The notes below the pieces were generated by a model that ran no database searches, was not told the origin of the DNA, and was given only the letters and a program-made list of their open reading frames with translations. A stretch of 64,000 nucleotides of DNA from Mikania micrantha (taxonomy: Eukaryota > Streptophyta > Magnoliopsida > Asterales > Asteraceae), in the NCBI GenBank assembly GCA_009363875.1, contig CM018695.1, forward strand, positions 68,322,907 through 68,386,906, given 5' to 3'. The first letter of the stretch is position 1. The number at the start of each line of letters is the position of its first letter. The translations under genes were made by a program, and so were the position numbers. Positions 22,756-35,975 of this stretch are shown here, in pieces.

Positions 22756-24208
22756 AATAATGAGAAAATAAAAACCTGTAAGGACAATAATCTATTATTT
22801 ATCAAAAGAACACCGGGTAGTGAAAAATAAGTTGCATGTGAAAAACAATTAAAATCCTAGGACCAGTAATTTTATTTGCAAGAGCCCTACCATATTAATT
22901 AAATTAACAAAAAAAAACTAATTACAATATAGTAATTATATATAATTATACATATTTGATAGTCTTTTAGTGATTATATTAAAAGGCTGTTTTTAATCAA
23001 TCATACACTAGATTGTTTATTTTACTAAAAACACCTCTATATCACTTAGTCATTGTTTTAACCATTAAGCTTTAAACAAAGTTTGATGAATTAGACCTTT
23101 AACTAACTCAATACTCAGGTGATGTTTGTTTTTTAATACGTAAAATGCATGCACTCTGCGAATCACATCTGCACACATCTGTAGAAAATAGGTGGACCTA
23201 AACTCTGCAACTTGCAAGAAGAAGACTGTTTGTTTTTTAACGTCTGTTAACTGTTAAAATAAATTTGTGATGGTGTACGAATGGTGATGGTGGTGGGTGG
23301 TGGGGAGGGGGGGTCGACGGTGGTGTTGGAAGATGGTGGTGGGTGGTCAGTGGTGGTGGGTAGTCTTTGCAAACATTAAAAGATCTTCTAGGAATTGGGT
23401 TCACGGTTTTACTACAATACAAGAATAAAATATAAATAATAACGATACTCTCGTAATTAGTAGGAAATAATCTAGTACATTACCAGTTATACAATTAAAA
23501 TAGAAGAATATAAATTACAAATTTATATACCAAACTTGTTTTTATCCATGTCTTCGTTGGGTACTGCAAGTAGCTTATTGGCTAGAGCATGCTTCATGTT
23601 GAGTATTCAATCAAGCATCTTGACGAGTCTGTAACAAATGCTTCCATAATACTTTTTGTAGTTTTTCTTGACTCTATCATGTTATGTCTTCCAATTATTC
23701 TTCATTTACATAAAGTAAACATGTTGATGATCATGGTTGAGGCACGTATTCAATACACTTCACTTAAAACAGATTTCGCAACTCTTCTCCAGACGAAAAC
23801 GTCTGTCTCCCAAGGTACAACAACTAAAACAATATGTATACTATCAGAATTAATCTATAACACCCGAAAGTGTACATAAAGCAAAAGAAAGTAGAATCAA
23901 AAATACATGAAATTCTATAATGTATGTGTATTATAAATCATGTAGTATTCTTTTTCCCATTATCTTAACAAGACACCATATGTCTTGTATTTATACAACA
24001 TGAAGGTCGTGTCAAGAGTTATGATTCAATACATTTAAGCAAAACATGTAATGTGAAGAGTTTTGATTCAATTCATACATTAATGTGAGAGTTACCAATC
24101 TAGAATTTTAATATAACATGTAATGTGAATATTCTTAATTCAATTCATAGATTAATTGTAACATCAGTGCCGGAACAACAATTTCAGAACAGTAGGAAAG
24201 TACTGTAG
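22756..24208. other. Intergenic spacer with a MITE end and a G-rich tract
   Basis: About 23115-23240 resembles the GGTGGTGTTTGTTTTT MITE family (TGATGTTTGTTTTTTAA, CTGCAACTTGCAAGAAG). About 23275-23365 is strongly G/T-rich (GGTGGTGGGTGGTGGGGAGG) and could form G-quadruplexes on the + strand. No gene was supported. Confidence 0.4.
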
Positions 24209-24213
24209 ATACT

Positions 24214-27129
24214 TGTGACACCCCGTAAAATCCAGGTCAGCTTTATCTTTAATTAAATGTTTATTTAATTGATATTTGTACACGTGGCACTAGAATTAGT
24301 TTAATTTAGTGTGACACGTGTCATGTCGGTACGAACAGTCGAACACTGACACAAACATGATAATTCGGTGAATTATCGCAACACGCACACACGTGTCAAA
24401 ACACACGAACGTTGGTGAACGTTTAGCACAACGTGTAACAAAACACTCGAAACCCCACGAAACGTTCAAACACTAAACTTGGAAGTTCAAACGAGGCCGA
24501 ACGATAGTCCGTAATCGTGAAAACGGCAACGAACGAATCAAACCAATGAAGTTGGGCCTATTGGGCTCCTCTGGGACCCGTCACGGTACGCGTAGGCCCA
24601 CAAGGAACTCCATGGCGGTACGCAATGGATGGGCGGGGGATTTGAATCCCGAAATCCATCACGGTACGCTGAGAGAATCTGGAGCCCTCTCAGCGGTAAG
24701 CGGCGACGCCCACACGCAAAATCTTTATAAAACCAAGATGTAATCATTTCTAGCCACTCTACATTTCACTTCTCGAGTTCCAGGCCACTCATACCCGTCG
24801 TCTTCCCCTGCAAATCACCGTTGGATCCTGGAGAAGCCATTAGAACACCTTGGAAAGCTTGGAGGTGAAGGTTTGAAGCTTGAAGAACCATAGTTGGAGT
24901 TTGAAGCCACTATCACTCCCCCAAATTTGCATCATTCGAAGTTCCAGGAGCTTGGGAGACTGAAATCATTACCATGTTTAGCTTCTTGAAGCTTTAGAAG
25001 GTAGTCTTGCATCTTTAGTAGTCTAAAAACACCATTTCACTCACATGCAAGGAATTATACCCACATGCAAGCACATATATTGCACATGCACGAGATTTTG
25101 ATCTGGGTTTGATGATATTTGTGTGATTAATGATGATCTATGATGATATTGTAATGATTTATGACGATCTATGGAGATGTGCTTGTTAAAATCTCATGAT
25201 TTGTATATAAAATGATGAAATAATGCCATGCATGTATGATCCATGTATATTGGAATGATTTTGGATATTTGAATGTGATTATGAATGATGTTAGAAGGAT
25301 ATATTGCAAGATTAGATCATGACAAATTGGTTAAAAACATGGTTTTTGATAAACTTTCTATTTTAGTAACTTTTTACTTACAAAATGGTACTATGGATGA
25401 TATTGTTAACATGAATGAATATGGACTTGCTATTTGAGTAATGATATGATGATTAGAAGCTTAGGAATGTGATTTTGACTTGATTATGGTCATTTTGGCC
25501 TAGTTACTCTTTATAGTAACTTTGGTGGACCGATCTTCAATAAACGATAATTTTGACTACATTAGCATGTTTAAATGATATTAAATGGCTTATTTTGATG
25601 ATTTGTGACATGAAAATGGCTCAAGTATGTTTAGAATAATCATTTGTGTGTAAATTGACAAGTTACTATTTTTAGTAACTTTATTTTTAGAAATATCGGT
25701 TTATGAACGTTTTGTATGATTGGAACCTGCTAAATGGCGTAGCATGGCTTAATATGATGATTGTATGCTAAGTTAGATGGTTTCCGAGATCACGCATGCT
25801 AGATTTAGAAACTTTCCATTTTAGGAAACTTTTGTATGAAAACGTGACTTATATGATTTCATATGAGAGTGTGTTATGTGTTAACATGATCACGTAGGAC
25901 TAACGAGCATGCTAGAACTTTAAAATGTTATGTTTTGTGAAACTTGCCATACATGGAAACTTACTATAAATAGTAAGTTGTCCATAGACGTGACTTGCGC
26001 GTTTTGCACACGACGAACACTAACATGAATGTTACACGATTCACAACCGACACACGGTTCACCAACGGGTCGTTGACTTGACACAATCAAACACGGTCAA
26101 TGTGGACCAACATGAGCAAACACGGTCATTGTGGACTGACACAGACAAACATGAGCAACCGAGGGTTGTTGAGCACAAACATGAGCACTAGCACGAACAC
26201 GAGCACAGTCACTTACACAAACTCACGTATGGTATACGATATAGGTAGCCGGTGACCGACTACTCTACGGCAAAGGAGCTTACGCTTGTACTTTCTCATA
26301 ATCACTAAGGTGAGTTTACGGCCCTTCTTTACTCTTTTCAAACTTTTCAAATAGGGGGAGAATACTAGTTGAATCGAGTCAAACAATTATGCTATTACAA
26401 ACATTTTATGTGTATGCTGGTTTATTAGATAAACATTAAGTGTTGAACTCGTAACAAGCCCTCACAAAGTCTTACCGTTAATGTACAAACAACGTGGTAG
26501 GTTTGAATGGATCCGTTTGGGTGTGACTAACCCCACGGGGAACAATTTTTACTGGAGGTCATAACCCGTGAAACTCTGACCTAACTTGCTATGTAATTAC
26601 GAGACATAGCGGAGGCAAGGACAAACAAGTCTAGTTCGGTAGTGACGCACTGACACTTGGAGCCTAGGGCTCGGTACTAACATATGATAAACATCATGAC
26701 ACATGTTTTCTTACTATGTAAATATATATCAAAACCTGTGAACTCACCAACCATTGTGTTGGCACTTTTTCTTAAACTTGTATCTCAGGTAACTGACAGT
26801 ATCATGGAATACAAGAATGCACGTAGGGAACCGAGCATAAAACCCTGCATGCATTTATCTTTTATCTTTCGAAAACAATTTAAATTATTGTTATGTATTA
26901 ATCAATGGTGTAATGTCTGAAAATTATCTTTTCCGCTGCATATGTAAACTTATTATTTTCCGCTGCAATATTATATGTTTTTCCGCTGCAAACTATTTTG
27001 TTATTTCTAGGTCAAACATCGTATTTTGAAAACACATATAGAGTTGTTCTATATGACCTTGAGTTGTGATTCTGGCCACGTCACACCAACGTGGACTAAC
27101 ACCACAAGTGGGAATTTGGGGGTTTGACA
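24214..27129 (+). mobile_element. Solo LTR, likely Ty3/Gypsy (2.9 kb)
   Basis: It begins TGTGACACCCC and ends GGGGGTTTGACA, with an exact 5-bp duplication ATACT on both sides (24209-24213 and 27130-27134). There is no gag-pol, primer-binding site or second LTR, so it is the product of LTR-LTR recombination. A TATA-like TATAAAA lies at 24726-24732 on the + strand, fixing its direction. The long GC-poor interior with repeated AGTAACTTT words has no coding content. A 9-bp stem (CGCTGAGAG with CTCTCAGCG) lies at about 24667-24695. Confidence 0.8.
24726..24732 (+). promoter_or_regulatory. TATA-like box of the solo LTR
   Basis: TATAAAA lies about 510 bases into the LTR, with a pyrimidine-rich leader after it. 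This is the usual U3/R layout of plant LTRs. Confidence 0.4.
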
Positions 27130-27134
27130 ATACT

Positions 27135-27428
27135 GGTACGGAAAGTGTTCGCATACTAGTATTCTGTGTTAACATTATATGAAACGACTGATGTTAACAG
27201 TGCAGAAACTCAGAACTGACAAACAACACACACAGACACAATACTGATTTGTTAAACATGATACATAGTGATTGGATAACTTATGTGTTTTTTTGATAGG
27301 ATCTTATTACGTATAAACGTACGTGAGGAAATCCAAACTAAAACCATAACAAACGTCATTAAATGAATATTAAACATACAGTATATTCGTGTGAGTGAAG
27401 ATTGGCATGAATATATTTGTAAGTTTAA
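27135..27428. other. Short spacer between two solo LTRs
   Basis: Nothing recognisable was seen. There is no primer-binding site next to the preceding LTR, which supports calling that LTR solo. Confidence 0.5.
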
Positions 27429-30400
27429 TGTTTTGAACGATATCTAATAATAAGAAAACCATATTGGAAAGTATCGTTGTCGTCGTGTTCAAATGGGTGA
27501 CGATTCGTACGAATACGCGCGAAAATGATACGATCCGATGAAACAATAAAAATAAACGTTTTTGAAATTTTAAAAATAAATGAAAGATAATTAGTTAATT
27601 TATTAGGAATTACCACTTTAAAAAGTTTAAAATTTTCTATTTTTATTAAGTTACGTAATATCACGAAAACTACGAAAGATGACGCGCGAAACCGAAACCG
27701 AGCGAGATCGAACACACCCGAACATACCTGGGTTATAAAAGCCCTTAATATTTCCTTTTTTCCTCACATTGGCAGCCCACAACTCCTTCTTCTTCAAGAA
27801 TCCCGTCCACCACCTCCCTTTCCATTTTCACAACTTCAAATCACCATAACTTCTTCGTTTCTCCACCAAATTTGATGTGGTTGCAGTTTTAGAGAGAAGC
27901 TACGAAATTTGAGGGTTTTCCACTATTCATGTAAGGTAAGTTTCTGAATCGTTTTTATCACTTCAAATCAGTTAGGATAGACACTAGAAAGAATCTAGAA
28001 ACATGTATATCATGAATATATGAAGAAATAGAGCTTTGAATCATAAAAAACGGATCAAAAATGAGCTCAACAGAGTTGATTTAGTGGTTGTCCCTGTTTG
28101 GTAAGTTCTTGAACGACCAGCAACTATTTTAGTCGATTTTCGAGCTGTAAAACACTAGGATCTTGCACCAAAACGAGTTAGGAAGCTTAGGAACACATTA
28201 GATTGAAGTTTAGAACAGTTGGGTATCGATTTGGAGCTGGATATTGGCAAAAATTGAGTGGCTAAGGGGCTGTCAAACCTGTTGTTGAACACATCAATAT
28301 GGGCAGGACCTGGACCGTTGTCTCATCGATATTACTGGACTTATGGCCATTGATATTGCTGTTGGCTGTCATGATTAGCTAAGTTCAGGTCTCCCAAGTA
28401 TCCAGAACTTGGAACCAACCCAAACCAGCAAGAATTGAGTTCATTAGAAAGGTTTGAACATGGGTTAGTCGATTGTGAGCCATTAGGATTTCTAAGTGTT
28501 TAAACCGGTTGTGTTGTTCATCGAAACTAAGTTTTTCAAACTAAAATCTTTTCTAAACTAATCTAACACTTAAATAAGGGTTTCATGTAATCTATTGGGC
28601 TTAAAACACCTAAGTTTGCTTAATGAGATACAAAGTATAATTGTTAACATAAAAAATGGTCCAAGTTGACTATTTTGAATTGTTAGTCGATTTTAGGATC
28701 ATCAAACCTAATAGTTTTCCACATTCAATATATCTAAATCATTTTAAACATATCAATTCAAGTTTAGTCATCAAATGGGGCTACCACCCATGGGTTGTGA
28801 ATGATGAAAAGGTTAAGGATCAAGGATAGTTAATCAGATGAAACTTAGTATGTTTGCCGAATGGATGCAAATCAGATACAAAGGTTTTGTGGAAACAAAT
28901 AAGATAAGTACATTGAGTGTGTAAAATTATTTCGAATATAAAGAACTAAGAACACATATGAATGCTAAGGGAGGTCAAGAAAGTAACCAAGTATGAATAT
29001 GTTGTCCCTATGAGTCAACACTCAATACTTAGTGATCACACGCAATTGTGTAATCAACTTAGATTGTTCCAATTAAATGATCTAATGTAAAATATACACA
29101 AGTACGAACAAATAGCAACGTTGTAACAAAGATCTAATGAGGGACTTGGAGTTGATCAAGTAAGATTCACTTAAGTTCTAACAAATTTAATTTACATTTT
29201 TTCATAAAAAAATAACTTATGTTTTTACTAAAATATAACGATTTATAAACTTCAACTTTTAAAATTTAAATAAGATTTTGTAAATGACGATTTATTTAAA
29301 AGTCGTGTATCCTATTAGTATAAACCTTATGTAAATAAGGTTTAGTTGTTATTAACTGACAGATAAGGGTTCATAAAGGGTATGTAACGTAGAATAATTA
29401 TAGCAATCTTAGTAATACTAGTAAGTATATAGGACACTTACTCGTACACCGAGATCGAAACCCTATGTACGTCAAATAATATATACTTATAATATTCAAA
29501 TCATAATAAATCAACACATGTGTTGAAGATAGTTAAATTACAACAAACGAGCGCGCATATTTTCTTGGTTGAATCATAAGAGCTGCAACACATGTGAGTT
29601 CATTGCCCCTTTTCTAAACATTTTTGTTTTATCAACGCGGGGCTGAGAAGCATGCGTAAATTATTTTCCTTGGAATATATTTTTACTTAAATGCTTTTAA
29701 ATCATATATGTTTAGTATGTATAATTGTTATCCTAGATTATGTGTAGGTAAACTTATTTCAGATTTCATAAAGGATTATTTACTTATCATAAGTGGGTAA
29801 TTGTTTCATTTCAAGTAAACATTTTCAACGATCTATTTTCAAAGTACTATTTTCAACGATCTATTTTCAAAGATCAAATCACTTTCAAGGGAATGTCTGG
29901 GAAATGTCAAAGATAGCATGTGCCAATCCTATATTTCAAAAGATGTCTTAGCTAGACTGATTGAGTTTAGGACGCATGTTTGATGATATTTACAGAATCT
30001 CCTAATCATTTTCAGAGAAATATCTGGGAAATATTCAAAGATAGCATGTGCCAAAGAACTGAACGATCAAGAACGGACAAGAACGATCATTAAAATCCTA
30101 TATTTCAATACGTCCTAGCTAGACTGAATGTTTATAGGTCGCATGTTTGATGATATTTACAGATTTCCTCAACTCCTAAGAACCTTGATTGTTATACTAG
30201 TCTACTCGAGTTTGACCAAGGCTCAATCATTAGGACTTAGATTTTAATGAAATGTTTAATTTTTTTATTTATTTAAGCATTTTAATTAATTATTTCCACA
30301 TTTGCCATGGTATTGTTATGTGTATGATGTTGGTTGACGTTGTCATTTCGAATTGTTCAAACATGACAGTTGTAATTTAACTTTGAAACTTTTAGTTAAT

Positions 30401-30541
30401 TATCATTGTGCTTTAGTTATTCTCAAATGTTGTGCTATATATATACAATCTGATCACTCCGATTATCATCCCGATATCACGCCCCGGGACCATTCCGTCC
30501 GACGGGACATTCGATCCAGCCCGCCGGCCCGGGGTGTGACA
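27429..30541 (+). mobile_element. Probable solo LTR, second family (about 3.1 kb)
   Basis: The right end CCCGGGGTGTGACA is a clear LTR 3' terminus, and TATAAAA at 27734-27740 is followed by a pyrimidine-rich leader. The left end is less certain: TGTTTTGAACG at 27429 follows TTTAA, while TTAAT follows the right end, so the duplication is imperfect or one base is lost. Internal near-repeats occur (TTTTCAACGATCTATTTTC twice at about 29820-29870; GCATGTTTGATGATATTTAC twice at about 29968 and 30141). No gag-pol is attached. Confidence 0.55.
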
Positions 30542-30546
30542 TTAAT

Positions 30547-31376
30547 ACTAAAAGTACTAATCTAGAATTTGAATAAACAATCAATTCTCTTGAACTACTT
30601 GCGGTCGACTTCACCCGAACCACATCACACTGACACACTCTACAATCACACCACCAATACACACAATTTAGAGTATCGATATCACATCAATCTTTACTCC
30701 ATTAGTGAAACCATAATTTTCACTAAAATTTCCAACATATTTTAAGAAGAGGTTGTGCCACATCTGGACCAAAAATAGCTTACGCAGACGATTTTTAATG
30801 AAACATTTTAGAAAAAATAAACAGTCTACATATGACAATGTCTGCTCGTAGTCTGCTCGACACAGACATAAGGGCTTGCGCATACCTTTTGAAGAAAAAC
30901 AAACACCACCTTAATGAACCAAACAACCTCATAATCTTACAAATCATTGTTGTTTAATATTAATTTTAGTGTTTGAATGCTTATATATAATGTCACTCAG
31001 GAATTTAAGGCTTTATACTGTGGGCAATGCAATTTCCGTTTTATTTTAGTTGTCACTATGTTACTACAAAGGGATGTATACCCCACAATGGTTCCCCTCC
31101 ATGGAGACCCGAATATAAAGGCCACTACGCTTTTGCTGTAGGAGAGAATACAACTCCTTCATGCAACAACACTTCAACTCTGTAAGAAGTGTAAATTTTT
31201 TGATAAAAAAAACTTGGAGGGCTTAAATCAGTCTCGAAAATAGTTTAGGGACTAAATTTACTATTTACTAAAAGTATATATAACAAGAAAATGTTTGCTT
31301 CTGCTAATAAAACGTGACCTTTTTCCTCATGTTACAAAACACTTCCATCTTGACACATGTAGTTAACCAATGGGTC
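30547..31376. other. Spacer with a MITE right end at about 30780-30905
   Basis: The MITE end AAAAACAAACACCACCTTA (about 30893-30911) closes a stretch containing GTCTGCTCG words, matching the family at 5611. The remainder shows nothing I can name. Confidence 0.4.
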
Positions 31377-31384
31377 ACTCACAG

Positions 31385-31955
31385 CAGGGCCGGCTTCATA
31401 TAGGAAACTTATAGGCAAGCGTCTAGGGCCCTCAAATTTTTGGGACCCCAACCGTTCGGGTTATGTTTAAGTTATCATTCTTGTTATTTATTTTATTGTT
31501 TTAAATATGAAAAATTAAAGATCTAACTCATATTTTCAAAAGAGAACGGTTGTTTAATGTTCTCTCTTTCTAAATAATTACATTTTCCTCTTTTTTGTTT
31601 CACATTTACTTGACGTTGAAATAAATTTTCTATTAATGGTACGAGTAAAAGATTTAGACAAGTTTTCTAGTGATAAATATGGTAATCAAACTGGTTTTTA
31701 AAGAGAAGCAAAGTTATAAAATGTCATCACTAATTAAGTATCGTACTTTATAACATTTTTTGTTTATATCATTTATGATTATCAACTGTTACCTGTAACT
31801 ATAAGTAAATTTATGCTAATAGAGATAAATATACATGTTTTTATGCTTTTTAGAATTTACAAACATGATTTTTTATCGCATGAAAATTTTTTTTATAAAA
31901 AGGACCTCAATTTTTGTATTTGACTTGGGCCTTCGAAAATCTTGAGCCGGCGCTA
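31385..31955. mobile_element. hAT-type MITE (571 bp)
   Basis: The left end CAGGGCCGGCTTCA and right end (inverse TAGCGCCGGCTCAA) are flanked by ACTCACAG and ACTCACAT, an 8-bp duplication with one difference. It is a relative of the better preserved element at 47029-47824. The interior is AT-rich without a transposase. Confidence 0.7.
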
Positions 31956-31963
31956 ACTCACAT

Positions 31964-32394
31964 ACAAGAATTCTGGTACGGTTGTAAATATTGGAATGAA
32001 GACACGGTCTCATATATCAAAATAAAGATATAAAAACACGCTAACGGCTATCACTCTAACATAAAACTAAAGTGTACTTTTTGTAAGCATGGCTGTCACA
32101 CACACAAAGAATTTTAAGTTTAGTCATAAAATCTAGCATAAAAACACAAATATATGAGCAACAAATAAAACATGAAAAATATAAAAATTATTATTTATTT
32201 AAATAATATTATTATTCATTAGTGAGCATTTAATAATAGTAAAAAATTAAAAAATGACCTAAAACGTGTCGCACTCAATGCAACCCAATTTAAAAAAACT
32301 TGAGTCATACCGCTTTGTGGTATGAGTACTCCGTTATGACAACGTTAACAATATCTCAAATATCAAAATTTAGACTCAAAAACCGACCGTAGTA
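31964..32394. other. Intergenic spacer, nothing recognised
   Basis: AT-rich, no supported feature. Confidence 0.5.
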
Positions 32395-32670
32395 GGGGTG
32401 TTCAAAAAATCCGAAATTTGAATCGTATCCGAAACCCGAAAAAACCGATCCAAATTTTTTTCGGGTTGTTCGGATATGTTTGGGTTGGATATCCATTTTC
32501 TAGTTCAGATCGGGTATCGGATATCCAAAACCTTGTTTATTCAGATCAAATATCGGGTTGTTCGGGTTATTCGGATGTAAAAGTCAAACTTATTCGGGTT
32601 GTTCGGATAGATTCGGATCGGATAAGCATATATGTTTTTCGGGTCGGGTTTCGGATAGGGTCCCAAAATT
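32395..32670. repeat. GGGGTGTTCA repeat, right end lost
   Basis: It starts GGGGTGTTCAAAAAATCCG and has the same TTCGGGTTGTTCGGAT interior as the element at 60111-60494, but the closing TGAACACCCC is absent. Apparently 3' truncated. Confidence 0.5.
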
Positions 32671-33049
32671 TGTGGGTTTGACTTTGTGAATTTTAGGGTT
32701 TCTTTGTGAAATTGGGGAAGACGAGAGTGGTATGAAGAGAGCCTCTATGAGAGCGAAATAATGAAGTAAATCCATAAATAATAATTTGACGATTTTATTC
32801 CTCACATGAACGGGGCATGAGATTTTTTAACGGAAAAACTTAACAGGGTTATTGACAAAGGACATAACCAGTGCAAGGATTTCAAGGTAGGGACATCCTT
32901 AGTAATTTTTGAATTTAAAATTTTAAATGATAAAACCAGCAAATCACTACATTTTTAAAGGACGTAATCATTAATTTACTCTTATATTTATTTACTAGCT
33001 TAAAATATTCATGTCTTACACAAAATAATTGTAAAAAAAAATTCAATGA

Positions 33050-33305
33050 GAAAATTACCAAGATGGTCCATGTGGTTTGCTAGTATTTCACTTTTGATCC
33101 TTAGGTTTCATTAATTAGTCATATGATCCCAAACTTTAAACATTTGTAACACATATAGTCCTTTCATGAGGGTAATTTGGTCAATTACGTGAGGATAATT
33201 TGATGACATAAGGGTTATATGTGTTACAATTGTTTAAAATTTAAGAACATATTGGTAATTTATAAAAAATAGGGATTATGAGTGAAATAATAGTAAACCA
33301 TAGAT
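33050..33305. mobile_element. Palindromic MITE, family MP1 (copy 2)
   Basis: AATTACCAAGATGGTCC at the left and a mirrored AGTGAAATAATAGTAAACC at the right enclose the same internal words as the copy at 9194-9446. No coding content. Confidence 0.6.
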
Positions 33306-34511
33306 ATCATATCAGTATTTAGTCAAGTGTTATGAAACATTTATGCACAACTAATTTTTTTATTAATTATGTAAAATTATAATATATAATTATTATTTAA
33401 TAAGATAGAATTTAGAAAATAATGAGTCATCAAATAATAACTTATGCTTGTGTATTTAACATGACAAAAGAAATGAAAAAAATAAGGCTGAGAAGACATC
33501 AAGAGTGACACTTGTTCCCTTAATTGTTATTTTATTAGTATAGATTTGGGAGAGCTCGTAATTCTCTGTACTTCGAAAATTGTAGATTTCCCAACTCATG
33601 AGTTTAAAAGGGCCACATGTCATTTTCTTATTATTCCAAAAAATATTTATTTTTAAACAAAAAAATTGCAAATAATGTTGTTTACATAAATACACTAAAT
33701 TAATATTATAATTAATAATAATAAATATCATCTATGTTTTTATTTAGTATGCATTATATTAATTCAATTAACAACTAATTACAAAATTATTTAACTTATA
33801 ACAACTTTCTTAATTTTTAAATTAATAGGATAAAATTAAATGAATTAAATCCCAAAATAAAAAATAAAATTTTTTTGATTATGTAAATTTATGAAGACAT
33901 AAAATCACATATTTTTATTTACAAACCCGTGTAATATACGAGTCTACAACCTAGTGTATAATATACAATGATTTATAGTAATGATTTAACAAATACGCAA
34001 TTTTACAAGTTTAAAGTTGACATATGCATTCTCTTTATATTTGATACTAGTTTAAATCATGTATATTACGTAGGTTGAATAAACATGTTTATTGATATCA
34101 TTGTTGTATAATAGAAGATAAATAAGATGCATCAAATAGTGACATATGTCTTCTTATTTAATATGAGAGAAAGTCATGTAGAAATGCAAACGAAGCAAGA
34201 CGACTTATGAAATAATGAAGACCAGAGCGGTAAAACTTGAGTCAAATGAGTTTAAACAAGCATGAATAAGCTTTCTATTTATCGGCAGGCAGTACGCGAG
34301 CCTAAACAAGTTTTTTATTTATAAAATTTTTTATTCTATTATGTGTATATTTATAAAATTAATTACTATTTATTTATATAAAATTGTGATAACAAAAAAC
34401 CAAGCTCGAACCAGAGCATTATTTTGTCAAAACGAGCCAAATTTGAACCTTAACGAGCTCGGCTCGTTTGCACCCGTTTACCTAGTCAAACAAAGATTAT
34501 AGAAAACTATA
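33306..34511. other. AT-rich spacer with a Helitron-like 3' end at 33954
   Basis: ACCCGTGTAATATACGAG followed by CTAG|T (33951-33955) looks like a Helitron 3' terminus on the + strand, but no matching 5' TC end was found. The remainder is AT-rich. Confidence 0.35.
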
Positions 34512-35254
34512 TCTATACTACTATATAATACATATTAAAAGGACAAATTAGTAATTTAACTAAATCTCTTAAAATTAAGAGTTTTACAACTCATAAAGCA
34601 CAATGTACAATTTGTAAATCTAACATAAATGTTTTGTTTCTCTTTCACTTTATCCCACATTGATGGTCCTTAAGATTTTAAGTAATGTTTTGAAAACCGG
34701 ACCGGCCCGGCCGGTCGGACCGGTTGAACCGGTGGTCGGATCGGTCCGGTCAGGGGTTCTGGGTCGTTTTTGGGTGAACCGGCCGGTCGAATCAGCGAAC
34801 CGGCGGTCGGGCCGGAAAACTGGTGGTCGGACCGGTGGTTGTACCGTTTTTATAATATTTTTAAATTTTTTTTTGATTTTATATATATATATATATATTT
34901 ATAAAATGTATATAAAATCTTCCGGTTCTTAAATTCGGTTCGACTGGTCCGACCGGTCGGACCTCTGACCAGTAAGAAGACCGGTTCGACGTCCGGTCCG
35001 GTTATGAAAACATTGATTTTAAGTGAGATTGAGTGATTTTAAAAGAAAAACCCCTAAAAACAATTGAATCAATTCTTGGCATTTTTGGCCCATTTGACCT
35101 TTATGTTAGGAGTTAAAGTTACTTTTAGTTAACTACTAAATTAAAAAAAATGGTTTTGTTATGGTTATGGCTCAAAACCGAACCAGACAAATTTTTAAAA
35201 TCACCCAACTTATGTGTTGCGTTTTACCGCTGCATCACGCGGGCAGCATGCTAG
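34512..35254 (+). mobile_element. Non-autonomous Helitron with a nested MITE
   Basis: It starts TCTATACTACTATATAATAC (preceded by A), a classic Helitron 5' sequence. It ends with hairpin-like CCGCTGCATCACGCGGG, then CTAG, then a host T. About 400 bp remain once the Mutator-type MITE at 34684-35015 is subtracted. No Rep/helicase is encoded. Confidence 0.7.
34684..35015. mobile_element. Mutator-type MITE rich in CCGG words, 9-bp TSD
   Basis: The ends AATGTTTTGAAAACCGG and (inverse) CAATGTTTTCATAACCGG are flanked by an exact 9-bp duplication ATTTTAAGT (34675-34683 and 35016-35024), typical of Mutator-like elements. The interior is dense in GACCGG/CCGGTC words that can fold back. It inserted into the Helitron. 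Confidence 0.7.
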
Positions 35255-35560
35255 TATACACACACACACACATATATAGGAGTTGGTTCAGATACAAAAT
35301 AATTTTTTGGTAAAAATGGTAAGAACTAACCAAATGTTTACACATGTATTAATAATTAATTATAATTAAAGGGCAATTTAGTCAAGTTAAGTAATAATGT
35401 AGATTTGATAATCCTTTAATTAAGGAAAGATTATTGTTCAGTCAATAAGATTATATTATTTCTAAAATTCATCAATTGACAGTCAATTATTAGGTTTTAC
35501 CTCAAACAATCAAGCAAACATTCATAAATAAATCATTTGTGAGTATATCGATTAAAAAAA

Positions 35561-35840
35561 ATTATTAACAGGATATTGTTATGTATATGCGGTGATATAT
35601 GCTATCATGTGCTAATAACACATATTAACACATAGCAAAACAAACAAAAAAGATTATTTCAGGCATATAATTATGTATATGTGCTGTATATATGCTGATA
35701 TATACTAACATGTACTAATAACGCGTATCAGCACATAGGAAAACATACAAAAAAGTTTATTAACAGGTATACGATTATATGTATGTGCTGATATATGCTA
35801 AAATGTACTAGTAGCACATATCAGCACATAGCAAAATAAA
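35561..35840. repeat. Tandem repeat, three units of about 100 bp
   Basis: The block TTATTAACAGG, GATATATGCT, then CATATCAGCACATAG-like sequence and CAAAAAAG recurs three times with divergence (starting about 35562, 35660 and 35758). Confidence 0.6.
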
Positions 35841-35975
35841 TAGCCACCATTTTCGTAACTGATTCTCTCATATTTAAATGGAGAGTGATGTCAACAAATT
35901 AGATTAAAAATTGCTTTTATGCCCTTATTTCCATTTTAAACAACATATTAATTACTATCATGCCATTGTATCTTT

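Noticed and set aside
24214..30541. The two LTRs as the pair of one full-length retrotransposon
   Set aside because: The left one has its own exact ATACT duplication, the 300-bp spacer has no gag-pol, and the two LTR sequences are not alike.
34660..34932. 90-aa frame rich in Pro, Val and Gly
   Set aside because: It lies across the CCGG-rich Mutator-type MITE and its border; composition mirrors the DNA repeat.
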